Part shown: in pieces, positions 41,695 to 50,821 of the stretch
Layout of the letters: the number at the start of each line of letters is the position of its first letter
Numbering within the stretch: the first letter of the stretch is position 1
Source: JBHJGM01 sp964405825
Lineage (GTDB): Bacteria > Verrucomicrobiota > Verrucomicrobiia > Opitutales > JBHJGM01
Length of the DNA: 64,000 nt
Direction: 5' to 3'
Assembly (NCBI GenBank): GCA_964405825.1
Contig: CAYOPI010000002.1
Span: 46,914 to 110,913, forward strand
Translations under genes and position numbers: made by a program
Notes under the pieces: generated by a model
What the model was told of the DNA's origin: nothing
The model's database searches: none
What the model saw: the letters and a program-made list of their open reading frames with translations, nothing else

Positions 41695-43587
41695 TCAATC
41701 GCCCCGCGCTGAACGCACCAGTTGCAGGGCGTCCTCGGCCGGCGGGTTCTGCGCCCACATCGCCAGGTAACCGGCCAGGTTCTCGTGGCCCATGTACGCG
41801 CCCAACAGCTTCGGATCGCTGCGCAGGAAATCCACCACGATCAGCCCGTCGAGCGCGTAGTTGAAATCCGGATCGACGTTGAAGCTGATGATCTGCCCGC
41901 GCATGCGCAGGTAATGCCGCAGCAGCGTCGGCGCGCCCTTGTGGTCGGTCTCCACCTCCGAGATGACCGCCGACACATCGTCGATGTCGCGCGCACCGGT
42001 CAGCAGGGAGTGCTTCTCGGCCCCGCGCAGACGGCCCTTGGGCGGACGCTTGGCCTTCACCAGCCGGCGCAGCGGCGAGAAAACCGACTCGCCCACCTGC
42101 TGCCGCAGAAACTGCACCATCAAGTCGCGCGATATGCTCTGGTACTCGCTGGTGATGCTGACCGGGCCAAAAAGCACGTGGTATCGAGGATTCTGATACA
42201 CAAACAGGCAGATGCCCCGCCACAGCAAAAAGAGCGAGGCGTGCTTTTTCTGGTACTCCGAAACGATGAAGGAACGGCCCAGTTCCACCCCGTTTTGGAG
42301 CGCGTCGTAAAAGCCCGGCTTGAAGCGAAACAAGGTCGAGGAATACAGCCCGCTGCGCCCGTGCGACTTCAGGATCTCGTCCACCGCCCCCATCCGGTAC
42401 GCGCCCACGATGGCCTGCGCCTCGCGGTCCCACACAAACAGGTGCCGGTAGTAGGCGTCGAAGCGGTCCAGGTCCTGCGAACGGCCCGTGCCCTCGTATA
42501 TCTCGCGGAAGGTGACCTCGCGCAGCCGGCCGATCTCCTGCAGCACATTCGGAATCTCGTCGGCCTGCACGCAGAACACCTCAAAGCGGTTGTGCTCGAC
42601 CAGGCGATGCTCAGGTCCCAGGGCCGCCACGTCAGCCGCCAGCAACGCCTTGTCCACCGGCGGGGCGACCGGCTCAAAGCGCGCCACCGGGTCCCGCGGG
42701 CGTCGCTTCAGGGGAAATCGCCGCCGGGGCTTGCGTGCGTCTTCGGAGCGCTTGCGCAACACGTAGGTCTTCAGCCGCAGAAATTCCGTCAGCGCTTCCT
42801 CGGTCGGGAAGTCCGTCAGCTGCCGGTAGGGAATGGGGTTGCCCACGCGTACCTCAACGGTGCTGTGCTGCATGCGCACCATCTCGCGCGGCAGAAGCGC
42901 CGTTCGCAGGCGTTCGTGCAACAGCCCGGCCAGCTGAAACGACCACGAGTTTTGCCCGGGAAAGTACACCGGCAAGACCGTCGGCTGGGCCAGGCGCACC
43001 AGTTTGGCGGTGCGGTCCAGCCACTGCGGATCGGTCACCTGGCGCGGGCCCAGGTGCAGGTGCGAAACCGTGCCCGAGGGAAAGGTCCCGACCATCCCTC
43101 CATCGCGCAGGTGCCGCACCGCCTGCTTGATCCCGCGCAGGTTCTTCGTCGCCGCAGCGGTCCCGCCGAAGGGATCGACCGAGAAGATCCACGGCTGAAT
43201 CTCCGGCATGCGCGCCAGCAGAAAATTCACCAGAAGGCGCACGTCCGGGCGCACCGCCGAAAGAATCGCCCCGAGCACCACCCCGTCGATCGCCCCAAAA
43301 GGATGGTTTGAGACCACCAGGACACCTCCCGAGGGCGGGATCTTCGCCAGATCCTCGTCGGTGATCTCAAAGGTCAGGTCCAGGCGGTTGAGCGAGTCGT
43401 AGAAAAAATTCTTGGTCCGCCCGGCCTGAGCGTCGGCGTGCAGCGCTCGGTAACCCGTGTTGAGGGTATGGACACCCAGCAGGCGATCCAGCAGCGGCGA
43501 GGCCACACGGTAGGCCAGCCTGCCCGCGGCGGTCGGCACCGCCTGGCTCAGGTCGATTAACTTCGGCTGCTGGCTTCCCTCGCTCAT
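41695..43587 (-). CDS. Two-domain acyltransferase (LPLAT plus GNAT), OlsF-like
   Basis: The 630-residue product from the ATG at 43587 has an N-terminal lysophospholipid-type acyltransferase domain (NHPFGAIDG at 94-102, FPSGTVSHLHLGP). The C-terminal half is a GNAT/OlsB-like acyltransferase (FREIYEGTGRSQDLDRFDAY, VELGRSFIVSEYQKKHASLF, LLWRGICLFVYQNPRYHVLF, NVDPDFNYALDGLIVVD). This is the layout of bifunctional ornithine lipid synthases such as OlsF. It probably makes an aminolipid, but the amino acid substrate cannot be told. Confidence 0.82.
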   Translation of the reverse strand: MSEGSQQPKLIDLSQAVPTAAGRLAYRVASPLLDRLLGVHTLNTGYRALHADAQAGRTKNFFYDSLNRLDLTFEITDEDLAKIPPSGGVLVVSNHPFGAIDGVVLGAILSAVRPDVRLLVNFLLARMPEIQPWIFSVDPFGGTAAATKNLRGIKQAVRHLRDGGMVGTFPSGTVSHLHLGPRQVTDPQWLDRTAKLVRLAQPTVLPVYFPGQNSWSFQLAGLLHERLRTALLPREMVRMQHSTVEVRVGNPIPYRQLTDFPTEEALTEFLRLKTYVLRKRSEDARKPRRRFPLKRRPRDPVARFEPVAPPVDKALLAADVAALGPEHRLVEHNRFEVFCVQADEIPNVLQEIGRLREVTFREIYEGTGRSQDLDRFDAYYRHLFVWDREAQAIVGAYRMGAVDEILKSHGRSGLYSSTLFRFKPGFYDALQNGVELGRSFIVSEYQKKHASLFLLWRGICLFVYQNPRYHVLFGPVSITSEYQSISRDLMVQFLRQQVGESVFSPLRRLVKAKRPPKGRLRGAEKHSLLTGARDIDDVSAVISEVETDHKGAPTLLRHYLRMRGQIISFNVDPDFNYALDGLIVVDFLRSDPKLLGAYMGHENLAGYLAMWAQNPPAEDALQLVRSARGD

Positions 43588-43693
43588 GCGTCTGACCATG
43601 GGTCCGCCGGAGCAACGCCGGGTTCCCTGACCTCGTGCACCTTCCTCGCGGCACCTTCCTGGCACCGTCGGGCGCGCTCCCACCTTTTCGGCA

Positions 43694-43722
43694 AGAATCC
43701 TTCGTTTACCCCACAGGGTCAA
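43694..43722 (-). promoter_or_regulatory. Sigma-70-like promoter for the OlsF-like gene
   Basis: The minus strand has TTGACC (43717-43722, five of six), a 17-base spacer and GATTCT (43694-43699, three of six). It lies about 107 bases upstream of the ATG at 43587. The weak -10 keeps confidence low. Confidence 0.35.
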
Positions 43723-43789
43723 TGCTATACGGATTTCGCTCCCGAACCGCCGTTGTCAAGTCCAGCGCGAGCCCCTTCACTCCCCGCTC

Positions 43790-45247
<1,458 letters not shown>

Positions 45248-45288
45248 ACGCAGCGACAACGCCTTGCCTCCGCCTCAGGCAGGAATGC

Positions 45289-46680
45289 TCAGTGAGCGTT
45301 GGCGGATGCGCTCACACGCGACAAGGCCGCTTCGCCGTCGCCCGAGGAGTCGCTGTCTTTGGCGGGGACCACCGTGACCAGCGCAGAGTGCGAGTAGCCC
45401 AGCGACGTCGGGCGACCGGCGATCTGTCTGCCTTCGGCATCGCGAAACCAGCCTTGGAGCATCAGCGCGTAGGTCCCCGGTCGATGGGGCGCAGGGACGT
45501 CCAAGACAGTCTCGGCCGAAGACAAGGTCTTCAGACCCATGAGCGCTGACTCGGGAGGCACCCAGACCCTCCATTCCTCCCTTGTCCGCCGCGGGAACTC
45601 CCCCTCGGCCATTTGGTATTCGAGATGTACGGCTGAAAAGAACAGCTGCTTGAACCTCGGCACCTTACCGTGGGCTTGGACCGATACCTTCACCGGATGA
45701 CGACTACCGGCCACTACCGTTCGCGAAATCGGCTCCAGCCGCACATCAAAGGTACGGTTGACCTTGGCCAGGTAGGGAATCAGCCAGCGCCGCTCCATCG
45801 ACTGGGTGTGGCGTGCTGCAGCCACTCTGGGTCCCCAGGGCGACTCCATCGTCAGCACGTAGGGGTTGGACCAATCCATTGCCAGTTGCACCCAGGCTTG
45901 ATCCTGGCCGTCATCAATAAACAGGCCCTGACCCCAGGCCCGTCCATAGCCCGTATGCACGGTCCACTCCTCCGAGGGCCGACTGGAATCCAGACCCATT
46001 TTTTCCAGCAGCGCGGGCGTCACCCGAAGGTAGCCACTCCCCAGCCTTTCGTCTTTGTAATAGAAACTCAGGCCCGGTTCCGCCGCCACGATCACCATCG
46101 GAGCCATCCGCAACCAGCCGCACCAGGCAAAAAAGGCGCCGAGGCAACCGAAAACGCCAACCTGCCACCAAAGTGCCCAAACTCTGGCCCTCCGCTGCTC
46201 ACTCGAACCAGGCGGCGACTTGAACAGCGGAAACACGTCACGGCGCGTCAGCCAACCAAACCACAGCCCCACCAGCAGCGGCGCAAAGTTGATCCCCCAG
46301 GTCTGGTAGTTTGTGTAAAGCAGCGGACCGTCGGAGAAGGACACCGAACTGTACGAGCCCTGGTGCACATCCAGCCGAATCAGTTGCAACGTCCATTCCT
46401 GACTTGGATCCACGGCAATCATCGGCACTGCGGTTACAATCCAGGCCCAGAAAAACCAGCGATACACCCGCAGCCCACCCACCAGCCAAAGCAAACCCAG
46501 CAACCCCAGCAACGCATGCAAGGGCCGGGTCAACGTCGCCACCCCCGGATTCCACAAGGGCGTATTGTGCAGCTCGTGACCGACGGAGACGAAGACCCCC
46601 AACACGCTCAAGGCAGCCAGCCACGTCCAATGAACGGAATGGCTTCTTGCTGGAGGGTCTGCGCGTTCCACCCGGTTCAT
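45289..46680 (-). CDS. Unknown multi-pass membrane protein
   Basis: The 463-residue product has about five hydrophobic helices in the first 210 residues (TWLAALSVLGVFVSVGHELH, LHALLGLLGLLWLVGG, VYRWFFWAWIVTAVPMIAVD, WGINFAPLLVGLWFGWLT, VGVFGCLGAFFAWCGWL). About 250 soluble residues follow, probably periplasmic beta-sheet (FDVRLEPISRTVVAGSRHPV, PHRPGTYALMLQGWFRDAEG). I recognise no family. It stands alone between a sulfatase and pyrG, with a 41-base convergent gap to the sulfatase. Confidence 0.7.
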   Translation of the reverse strand: MNRVERADPPARSHSVHWTWLAALSVLGVFVSVGHELHNTPLWNPGVATLTRPLHALLGLLGLLWLVGGLRVYRWFFWAWIVTAVPMIAVDPSQEWTLQLIRLDVHQGSYSSVSFSDGPLLYTNYQTWGINFAPLLVGLWFGWLTRRDVFPLFKSPPGSSEQRRARVWALWWQVGVFGCLGAFFAWCGWLRMAPMVIVAAEPGLSFYYKDERLGSGYLRVTPALLEKMGLDSSRPSEEWTVHTGYGRAWGQGLFIDDGQDQAWVQLAMDWSNPYVLTMESPWGPRVAAARHTQSMERRWLIPYLAKVNRTFDVRLEPISRTVVAGSRHPVKVSVQAHGKVPRFKQLFFSAVHLEYQMAEGEFPRRTREEWRVWVPPESALMGLKTLSSAETVLDVPAPHRPGTYALMLQGWFRDAEGRQIAGRPTSLGYSHSALVTVVPAKDSDSSGDGEAALSRVSASANAH

Positions 46681-46813
46681 TACACCGCACTCAGCCTGCG
46701 CCGCGCATGCCGGTCAGACCAGCATAAAGCCCCTCGCCGAACCGGCCGAAGCAAGATCGTCTCCCTCCCCGCTTGCCAAGGGGTACACCTCTGGCGTAGA
46801 AGACAGCCCCCAT

Positions 46814-48523
46814 ATGAAATACATTTTCGTGACGGGGGGCGTGGTTTCCTCGCTGGGCAAGGGACTCACCACCGCCGCTTTGGGGGCGCTGCTGGAACAT
46901 CGCGGGCTGACCGTGCGCCTGCAGAAGTTCGACCCCTATCTCAACGTGGACCCGGGGACGATGAACCCCTTTCAACACGGGGAAGTCTACGTCCTGGAGG
47001 ACGGCGCCGAGACCGACCTGGACCTGGGCCACTACGAGCGCTTCACCGGCGGCAAGCTCTCGCGTTTCAACAACCTGACCTCCGGTCAGGTCTACGAGGC
47101 CGTCATCCAGAAGGAGCGCCGCGGCGATTACCTGGGCAAAACCGTCCAGGTCATCCCCCACGTGACCGACGAGATCAAGCGGCGCCTGCGCGACGCAGCC
47201 GAAGGCGTGGACGTACTCATCACCGAGATCGGCGGCACCATCGGCGACATCGAAGGCCTGCCCTTCCTTGAGGCCATGCGCCAGCACCAGCTCGACGTGG
47301 GCCGCGAGAACGTCCTCTTCATCCACTGCACGCTCATCCCCTACCTGGCCGCCGCCGGCGAACTCAAGACCAAGCCCTCCCAGCAGTCCGTCGCCAAGCT
47401 CCGCGAGATTGGTATCCAGCCCGACATCCTGGTCTGCCGCTGCGAGAAGCCCATCTCCCACGATATTCGCCAGAAGCTCAGCCTGTTCTGCTCGGTGCCG
47501 GTCAAGGCCGTCATCGAGGAGCGCGACGTGGAGTGCTCCATCTACGAGTTGCCGCTGTCCCTCGCCGCGGAAAAGCTCGACGACATCGTGGTCGACCGCC
47601 TCCAGCTGCACGCCCCGGCCCAGCCGCTGGAGGCCTGGCAATCCGTCGTGCGCCGCCTGAAGTTTCCCGCCCACCGCGTGGAAATCGGCGTCGTGGGCAA
47701 GTACATCGAGCTGCAGGACGCCTACAAGAGCGTCTACGAGTCACTCACCCACGGCGGCATCGCCAACGACTGCGGCATCAACCTGGTCCGGCTGGATTCC
47801 GAGGCCATCGAACGCGACGGACCAGAAAAACACCTCGAAGGCCTCGACGGCATCGTCGTGCCGGGCGGTTTTGGTGAGCGCGGTATCGAAGGCAAAATCC
47901 TGGCCGCCCGCTACGCCCGGGAGAAGGGCGTGCCTTACTTCGGGCTCTGTCTGGGCATGCAGATCGCCGTGATCGAATTCGCCCGCAACGTCGCCGGCCT
48001 GCCCGAGGCGCACTCCACCGAGTTTTTCCCGGCCACGCCGCATCCGGTCATCGACATCATGGCCGAGCAGAAGACCGTCACCGAAAAAGGCGGCACCATG
48101 CGCCTGGGCGCCTACGACTGCACGCTGGTGGACCACACCCGGGCGCACCGGGCCTACGCCGCGGCCCAGGGTCGTCAGGCCCGCATTGAGTCAAACGCGC
48201 CTGTGCCAGTCCCGGTCGGTGCCGGGGGCGGCTCCGGTGACACCAACGGGCACGCTCCCGAAAAGGATTCGCTGCACGTGCTCGAACGCCATCGCCACCG
48301 CTTCGAATTCAACAACCGCTTCCGTGACGAACTCACCGGCCACGGTCTTCAGATTGCCGGCGTCAACCACGAGCGGGACCTGGTGGAGATTGTCGAAATT
48401 CCCGATCACCCATGGATGGTAGGGGTCCAGTTCCACCCCGAATTCCAGTCCAAGCCCAACGCCGCGCACCCGCTATTCGCAGGCTTCATTCAAGCTTCGC
48501 TGGCTTATCGCGAAGGTCGTTAG
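46814..48523 (+). CDS. pyrG: CTP synthase
   Basis: The 569-residue enzyme makes CTP from UTP, ATP and glutamine. The synthase domain has the P-loop region VTGGVVSSLGKGLTTAALG and EIGGTIGDIEGLPFLEAMRQ. The glutaminase domain has the nucleophile in YFGLCLGMQIAV and the final PWMVGVQFHPEF. It is longer than the usual 535-545 because of a Pro/Gly-rich insert (about residues 458-485, PVPVPVGAGGGSGD) before the ERHRHRFEFNN motif. Confidence 0.97.
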   Translation: MKYIFVTGGVVSSLGKGLTTAALGALLEHRGLTVRLQKFDPYLNVDPGTMNPFQHGEVYVLEDGAETDLDLGHYERFTGGKLSRFNNLTSGQVYEAVIQKERRGDYLGKTVQVIPHVTDEIKRRLRDAAEGVDVLITEIGGTIGDIEGLPFLEAMRQHQLDVGRENVLFIHCTLIPYLAAAGELKTKPSQQSVAKLREIGIQPDILVCRCEKPISHDIRQKLSLFCSVPVKAVIEERDVECSIYELPLSLAAEKLDDIVVDRLQLHAPAQPLEAWQSVVRRLKFPAHRVEIGVVGKYIELQDAYKSVYESLTHGGIANDCGINLVRLDSEAIERDGPEKHLEGLDGIVVPGGFGERGIEGKILAARYAREKGVPYFGLCLGMQIAVIEFARNVAGLPEAHSTEFFPATPHPVIDIMAEQKTVTEKGGTMRLGAYDCTLVDHTRAHRAYAAAQGRQARIESNAPVPVPVGAGGGSGDTNGHAPEKDSLHVLERHRHRFEFNNRFRDELTGHGLQIAGVNHERDLVEIVEIPDHPWMVGVQFHPEFQSKPNAAHPLFAGFIQASLAYREGR

Positions 48524-48579
48524 ACTTGTCTCAAGCTTCCTTACAAGTCTGCCGGACTTGTCTCAGGCTTCGTCACAAG
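48523..48579. repeat. Tandem pair of 25-base hairpin-forming repeats
   Basis: Copies at 48523-48547 and 48555-48579 agree at 22 of 25 bases with a 32-base period. Each begins GACTTGTCTCA and ends ACAAG, so each can fold on itself (CTTGT with ACAAG). They fill the gap between the convergent pyrG and marR genes. They may act as a two-way transcription stop or be remnants of duplicated sequence. Confidence 0.7.
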
Positions 48580-48583
48580 GGTG

Positions 48584-49042
48584 TTAATTCAAACGCGAGT
48601 CCAAACGTTTGACCTCAACGAGCATGTCCTTGAAGCCATCGGACCCGAGGCGTTGCTGCATCGCGCTGTTGGCCTGCTGCCAGCCATGCGAAGCCCGCTC
48701 GAGGGCTGCGGCACCGGCGTCGGTCAGCGTGATTGTGCGGTATCTGCGATCCGTCGCGCTCTGCGCCATTTCCAGCAACCCGTCATCGATCAGGGGACGA
48801 ACATTGCGGCTCATCACGGTACGCTCTACCGAAAGATGCTCGGCCAGGGCCTTTACAGAACAGGCGCCTTCCACCTTCAACACAGCCAGTAACATGAACT
48901 GACCGGAGGTGAGACCGTAGGGACGTAGTGCGTGGTCATACACCGAGCTGATATGCCGTGCTAGCTTCTTCACATTAAAAGCGACACAGTCCTCAACAGC
49001 TTCTCGATAACTCACTTCATTTGATAGTGCTTCTTCGCTCAT
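48584..49042 (-). CDS. MarR-family transcription regulator
   Basis: The 152-residue winged-helix repressor has the region HALRPYGLTSGQFMLLAVLK, recognition helix VKALAEHLSVERTVMSRNVR and the wing SATDRRYRTITLTDAG. The start at 49042 is fixed by a strong ribosome site AAGGAGG (49047-49053). An inverted repeat sits between the promoter boxes just upstream, so autorepression is likely. The ligand and targets are unknown. The divergent small gene at 49246 is a possible target. Confidence 0.92.
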   Translation of the reverse strand: MSEEALSNEVSYREAVEDCVAFNVKKLARHISSVYDHALRPYGLTSGQFMLLAVLKVEGACSVKALAEHLSVERTVMSRNVRPLIDDGLLEMAQSATDRRYRTITLTDAGAAALERASHGWQQANSAMQQRLGSDGFKDMLVEVKRLDSRLN

Positions 49043-49064
49043 GCGACCTCCTTGCTTTAATCGC

Positions 49065-49093
49065 ACACTAGTCTTTGGTATGAATAAAGACAA
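49065..49093 (-). promoter_or_regulatory. marR promoter with operator-like inverted repeat
   Basis: The minus strand has TTGTCT (49088-49093), a 17-base spacer and TAGTGT (49065-49070). The inverted repeat GTCTTT-N9-AAAGAC (49071-49091) fills the spacer exactly and overlaps the -35 box. A MarR dimer bound there would block RNA polymerase, which is the usual autoregulation of this family. Confidence 0.55.
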
Positions 49094-49131
49094 AACTCCG
49101 AACGCTTTTTTTACCCCGAGTTCACTCAAGA

Positions 49132-49159
49132 TTGTCCTGTAGGCGGACACGTGTATAGA
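49132..49159 (+). promoter_or_regulatory. Sigma-70-like promoter in divergent direction
   Basis: TTGTCC (49132-49137), a 16-base spacer and TATAGA (49154-49159) point toward the small gene at 49246. The 8-base palindrome ACACGTGT (49147-49154) lies in the spacer and end of it. Match quality is moderate. Confidence 0.35.
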
Positions 49160-49245
49160 TACTATTTAAGTTCAGAAAACACCTTCCGATTCATCCATGG
49201 CGAAGCTTGTGCGGAAGCGCCCAGTGCGCCTTTCGTCCTGTAACC

Positions 49246-49488
49246 ATGCTGGAGATAAACGCCTACACAAAAACCACTCCGATGCAGAATCCCGCTTACG
49301 ATGCAGCACTCGCTGCCCTCGAGCGCATCATCAACGACCCTTCGTTCGGGAGGCTTCACGGCCGCCCGCATGAGTCGCTCAGTCCGGAAGAGCGCAACCT
49401 GCTGGCGCGCGCCAACGCCCAGGCCGACGAGCTGGCGCGCCTGCGCGCATCCACCCAGCGACAGCGCCTGCCCTACTATCAGGACTGA
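49246..49488 (+). CDS. Small unknown protein
   Basis: The 80-residue product starts MLEINAYTKTTPMQNPAYDA; a later ATG at 49282 (MQNPAYDA) is equally possible. It is helical and charged (ALAALERIIND, SLSPEERNLLARANAQADEL, ARLRASTQRQRL). I recognise no family. It is divergent from marR and 65 bases before another small gene. Confidence 0.45.
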   Translation: MLEINAYTKTTPMQNPAYDAALAALERIINDPSFGRLHGRPHESLSPEERNLLARANAQADELARLRASTQRQRLPYYQD

Positions 49489-49553
49489 CAGCCGCTGGCC
49501 AGAGCGGCGCAAAAAGCGTTGCCTGCGCGGGCGATTCCTCCAGAGCCTTGCGC

Positions 49554-49805
49554 ATGCGTGAATGGGAGAAGCGCTCCGTCCTTTCAGTCCGGCTGCTGTC
49601 GCTGGCCATCATCCTCTACGGGGCCATCACCCTGGCGGCCAGCGTGGCCGACTCCATCGGCGAGTTCAACCCGGCCTACCTCCAGCACTACTTCATGACG
49701 CAGCTGCTGCGCCCGCTGCTCTGGCTGCTCTCGGGCATCGTGCTGCGCCTGATTTCGCGCCCGCTTGGCCGACGCCTCGCCCACGGTCTGGACGATCCGG
49801 ACTAA
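49554..49805 (+). CDS. Small unknown membrane protein
   Basis: The 83-residue product has two hydrophobic helices (VRLLSLAIILYGAITLAASV and LLRPLLWLLSGIVLRLIS) separated by an acidic loop, and a basic C-terminus. I recognise no family. The ATG at 49554 is preferred over an upstream TTG. Its end overlaps the convergent hydrolase gene by four bases. Confidence 0.6.
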   Translation: MREWEKRSVLSVRLLSLAIILYGAITLAASVADSIGEFNPAYLQHYFMTQLLRPLLWLLSGIVLRLISRPLGRRLAHGLDDPD

Positions 49806-50680
49806 CCAAGCCCGTTGGCTTCCATCCAGCCTTCCAGCGCCTTCGAAAACGCCTCTGGCGCCTCCAGATGGGCCGCATGGCCCACGCCCTCGAGGGTCAC
49901 CCGGTGCGCCCTCGGAAGCCGCGCCGCCATCGCATCCGCGATTCCTCCGAACTTGGCATCGAGCGACCCCGTAACGAGCAGGACGGGCAGGTTCAGCTGC
50001 TCCAGGGAGTCCCAAAGCGAGGGCAGAGCCCCCGTACCCTGCTGCTCCAGGCTCTGGCAGAGGCCCTCGATGCGGTGCCGGCTTCTGCCCAAATCCATCA
50101 GCCGCAGGTGGTTCGGATGAATGAACTGGCGCTGGGTGGCGATCAGGGGCTTCTGCGCCCAGTTCGCCAGGAAGGCCCTCTGGCCCAGCCTTCGAACTTC
50201 CTCGGCCAGGGCGGCATCGGCTGTCCGGCGCTCGGTCCGCTCCTCTTCGGTGCGCAAGCCCGGACTGGCACCCACCAGCACGAGCCCCGTTTGAAGCTCC
50301 GGCCGCTCCAACGCGCAATGCAAGGCCAGACGCCCGCCCATCGAGTAACCCATCAGAATTCGACTCTGGCCCGCCTGACAAAGCGCCCAGAGCGCCTGCA
50401 GGTACGCGCCAAGGTCCCGCAGGGCCCAGAGTTCCGCGTGGCCCGTATCGATGTCATGGCCGGGAAGCGCCGGCGCCAGCCAGTTCAGCCACGGTGCGGT
50501 CTCGGCCAGAACCGAGGTATCCTCAATCGCTCCGGTGAACCCGTGCAAGGCGAGCACCGTAGGCCGGCCCTCCTCGACGGTCGGCCAAAAGGCAAAACGC
50601 CGCCCGCGAAACGGATTCTCTTTCGTCAAGTCAGCCTCTCCCCGGCTCTGGCCCGACGGCGAATGGCTCTCTTGGTTCAT
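49802..50680 (-). CDS. Alpha/beta hydrolase (MenH-like)
   Basis: The 292-residue product has the oxyanion segment TVLALHGFTGAIEDTSVL, the nucleophile elbow GYSMGGRLALHCA, an acid strand (LLVTGSLDAKFGG) and a late histidine (GVGHAAHLEAPEAF). The lid region between is typical of MenH/SHCHC-synthase-like proteins. No other menaquinone gene is nearby, so the substrate is not assigned. The ATG at 50680 was chosen over a longer ORF start at 50782 with a poor N-terminus. Confidence 0.8.
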   Translation of the reverse strand: MNQESHSPSGQSRGEADLTKENPFRGRRFAFWPTVEEGRPTVLALHGFTGAIEDTSVLAETAPWLNWLAPALPGHDIDTGHAELWALRDLGAYLQALWALCQAGQSRILMGYSMGGRLALHCALERPELQTGLVLVGASPGLRTEEERTERRTADAALAEEVRRLGQRAFLANWAQKPLIATQRQFIHPNHLRLMDLGRSRHRIEGLCQSLEQQGTGALPSLWDSLEQLNLPVLLVTGSLDAKFGGIADAMAARLPRAHRVTLEGVGHAAHLEAPEAFSKALEGWMEANGLG

Positions 50681-50821
50681 CCCGTGCCTGCACCGGCTTC
50701 CATACGCTAACGCACACCCAACTGGCTTGGGTGGCAACCCTCCCTGACGCTTCAGCGGCCACTTGACCCCACACGTAGACAAATGCCGCAGGACGCTCCT
50801 GGGCCCGCACCTGGACTCAAC

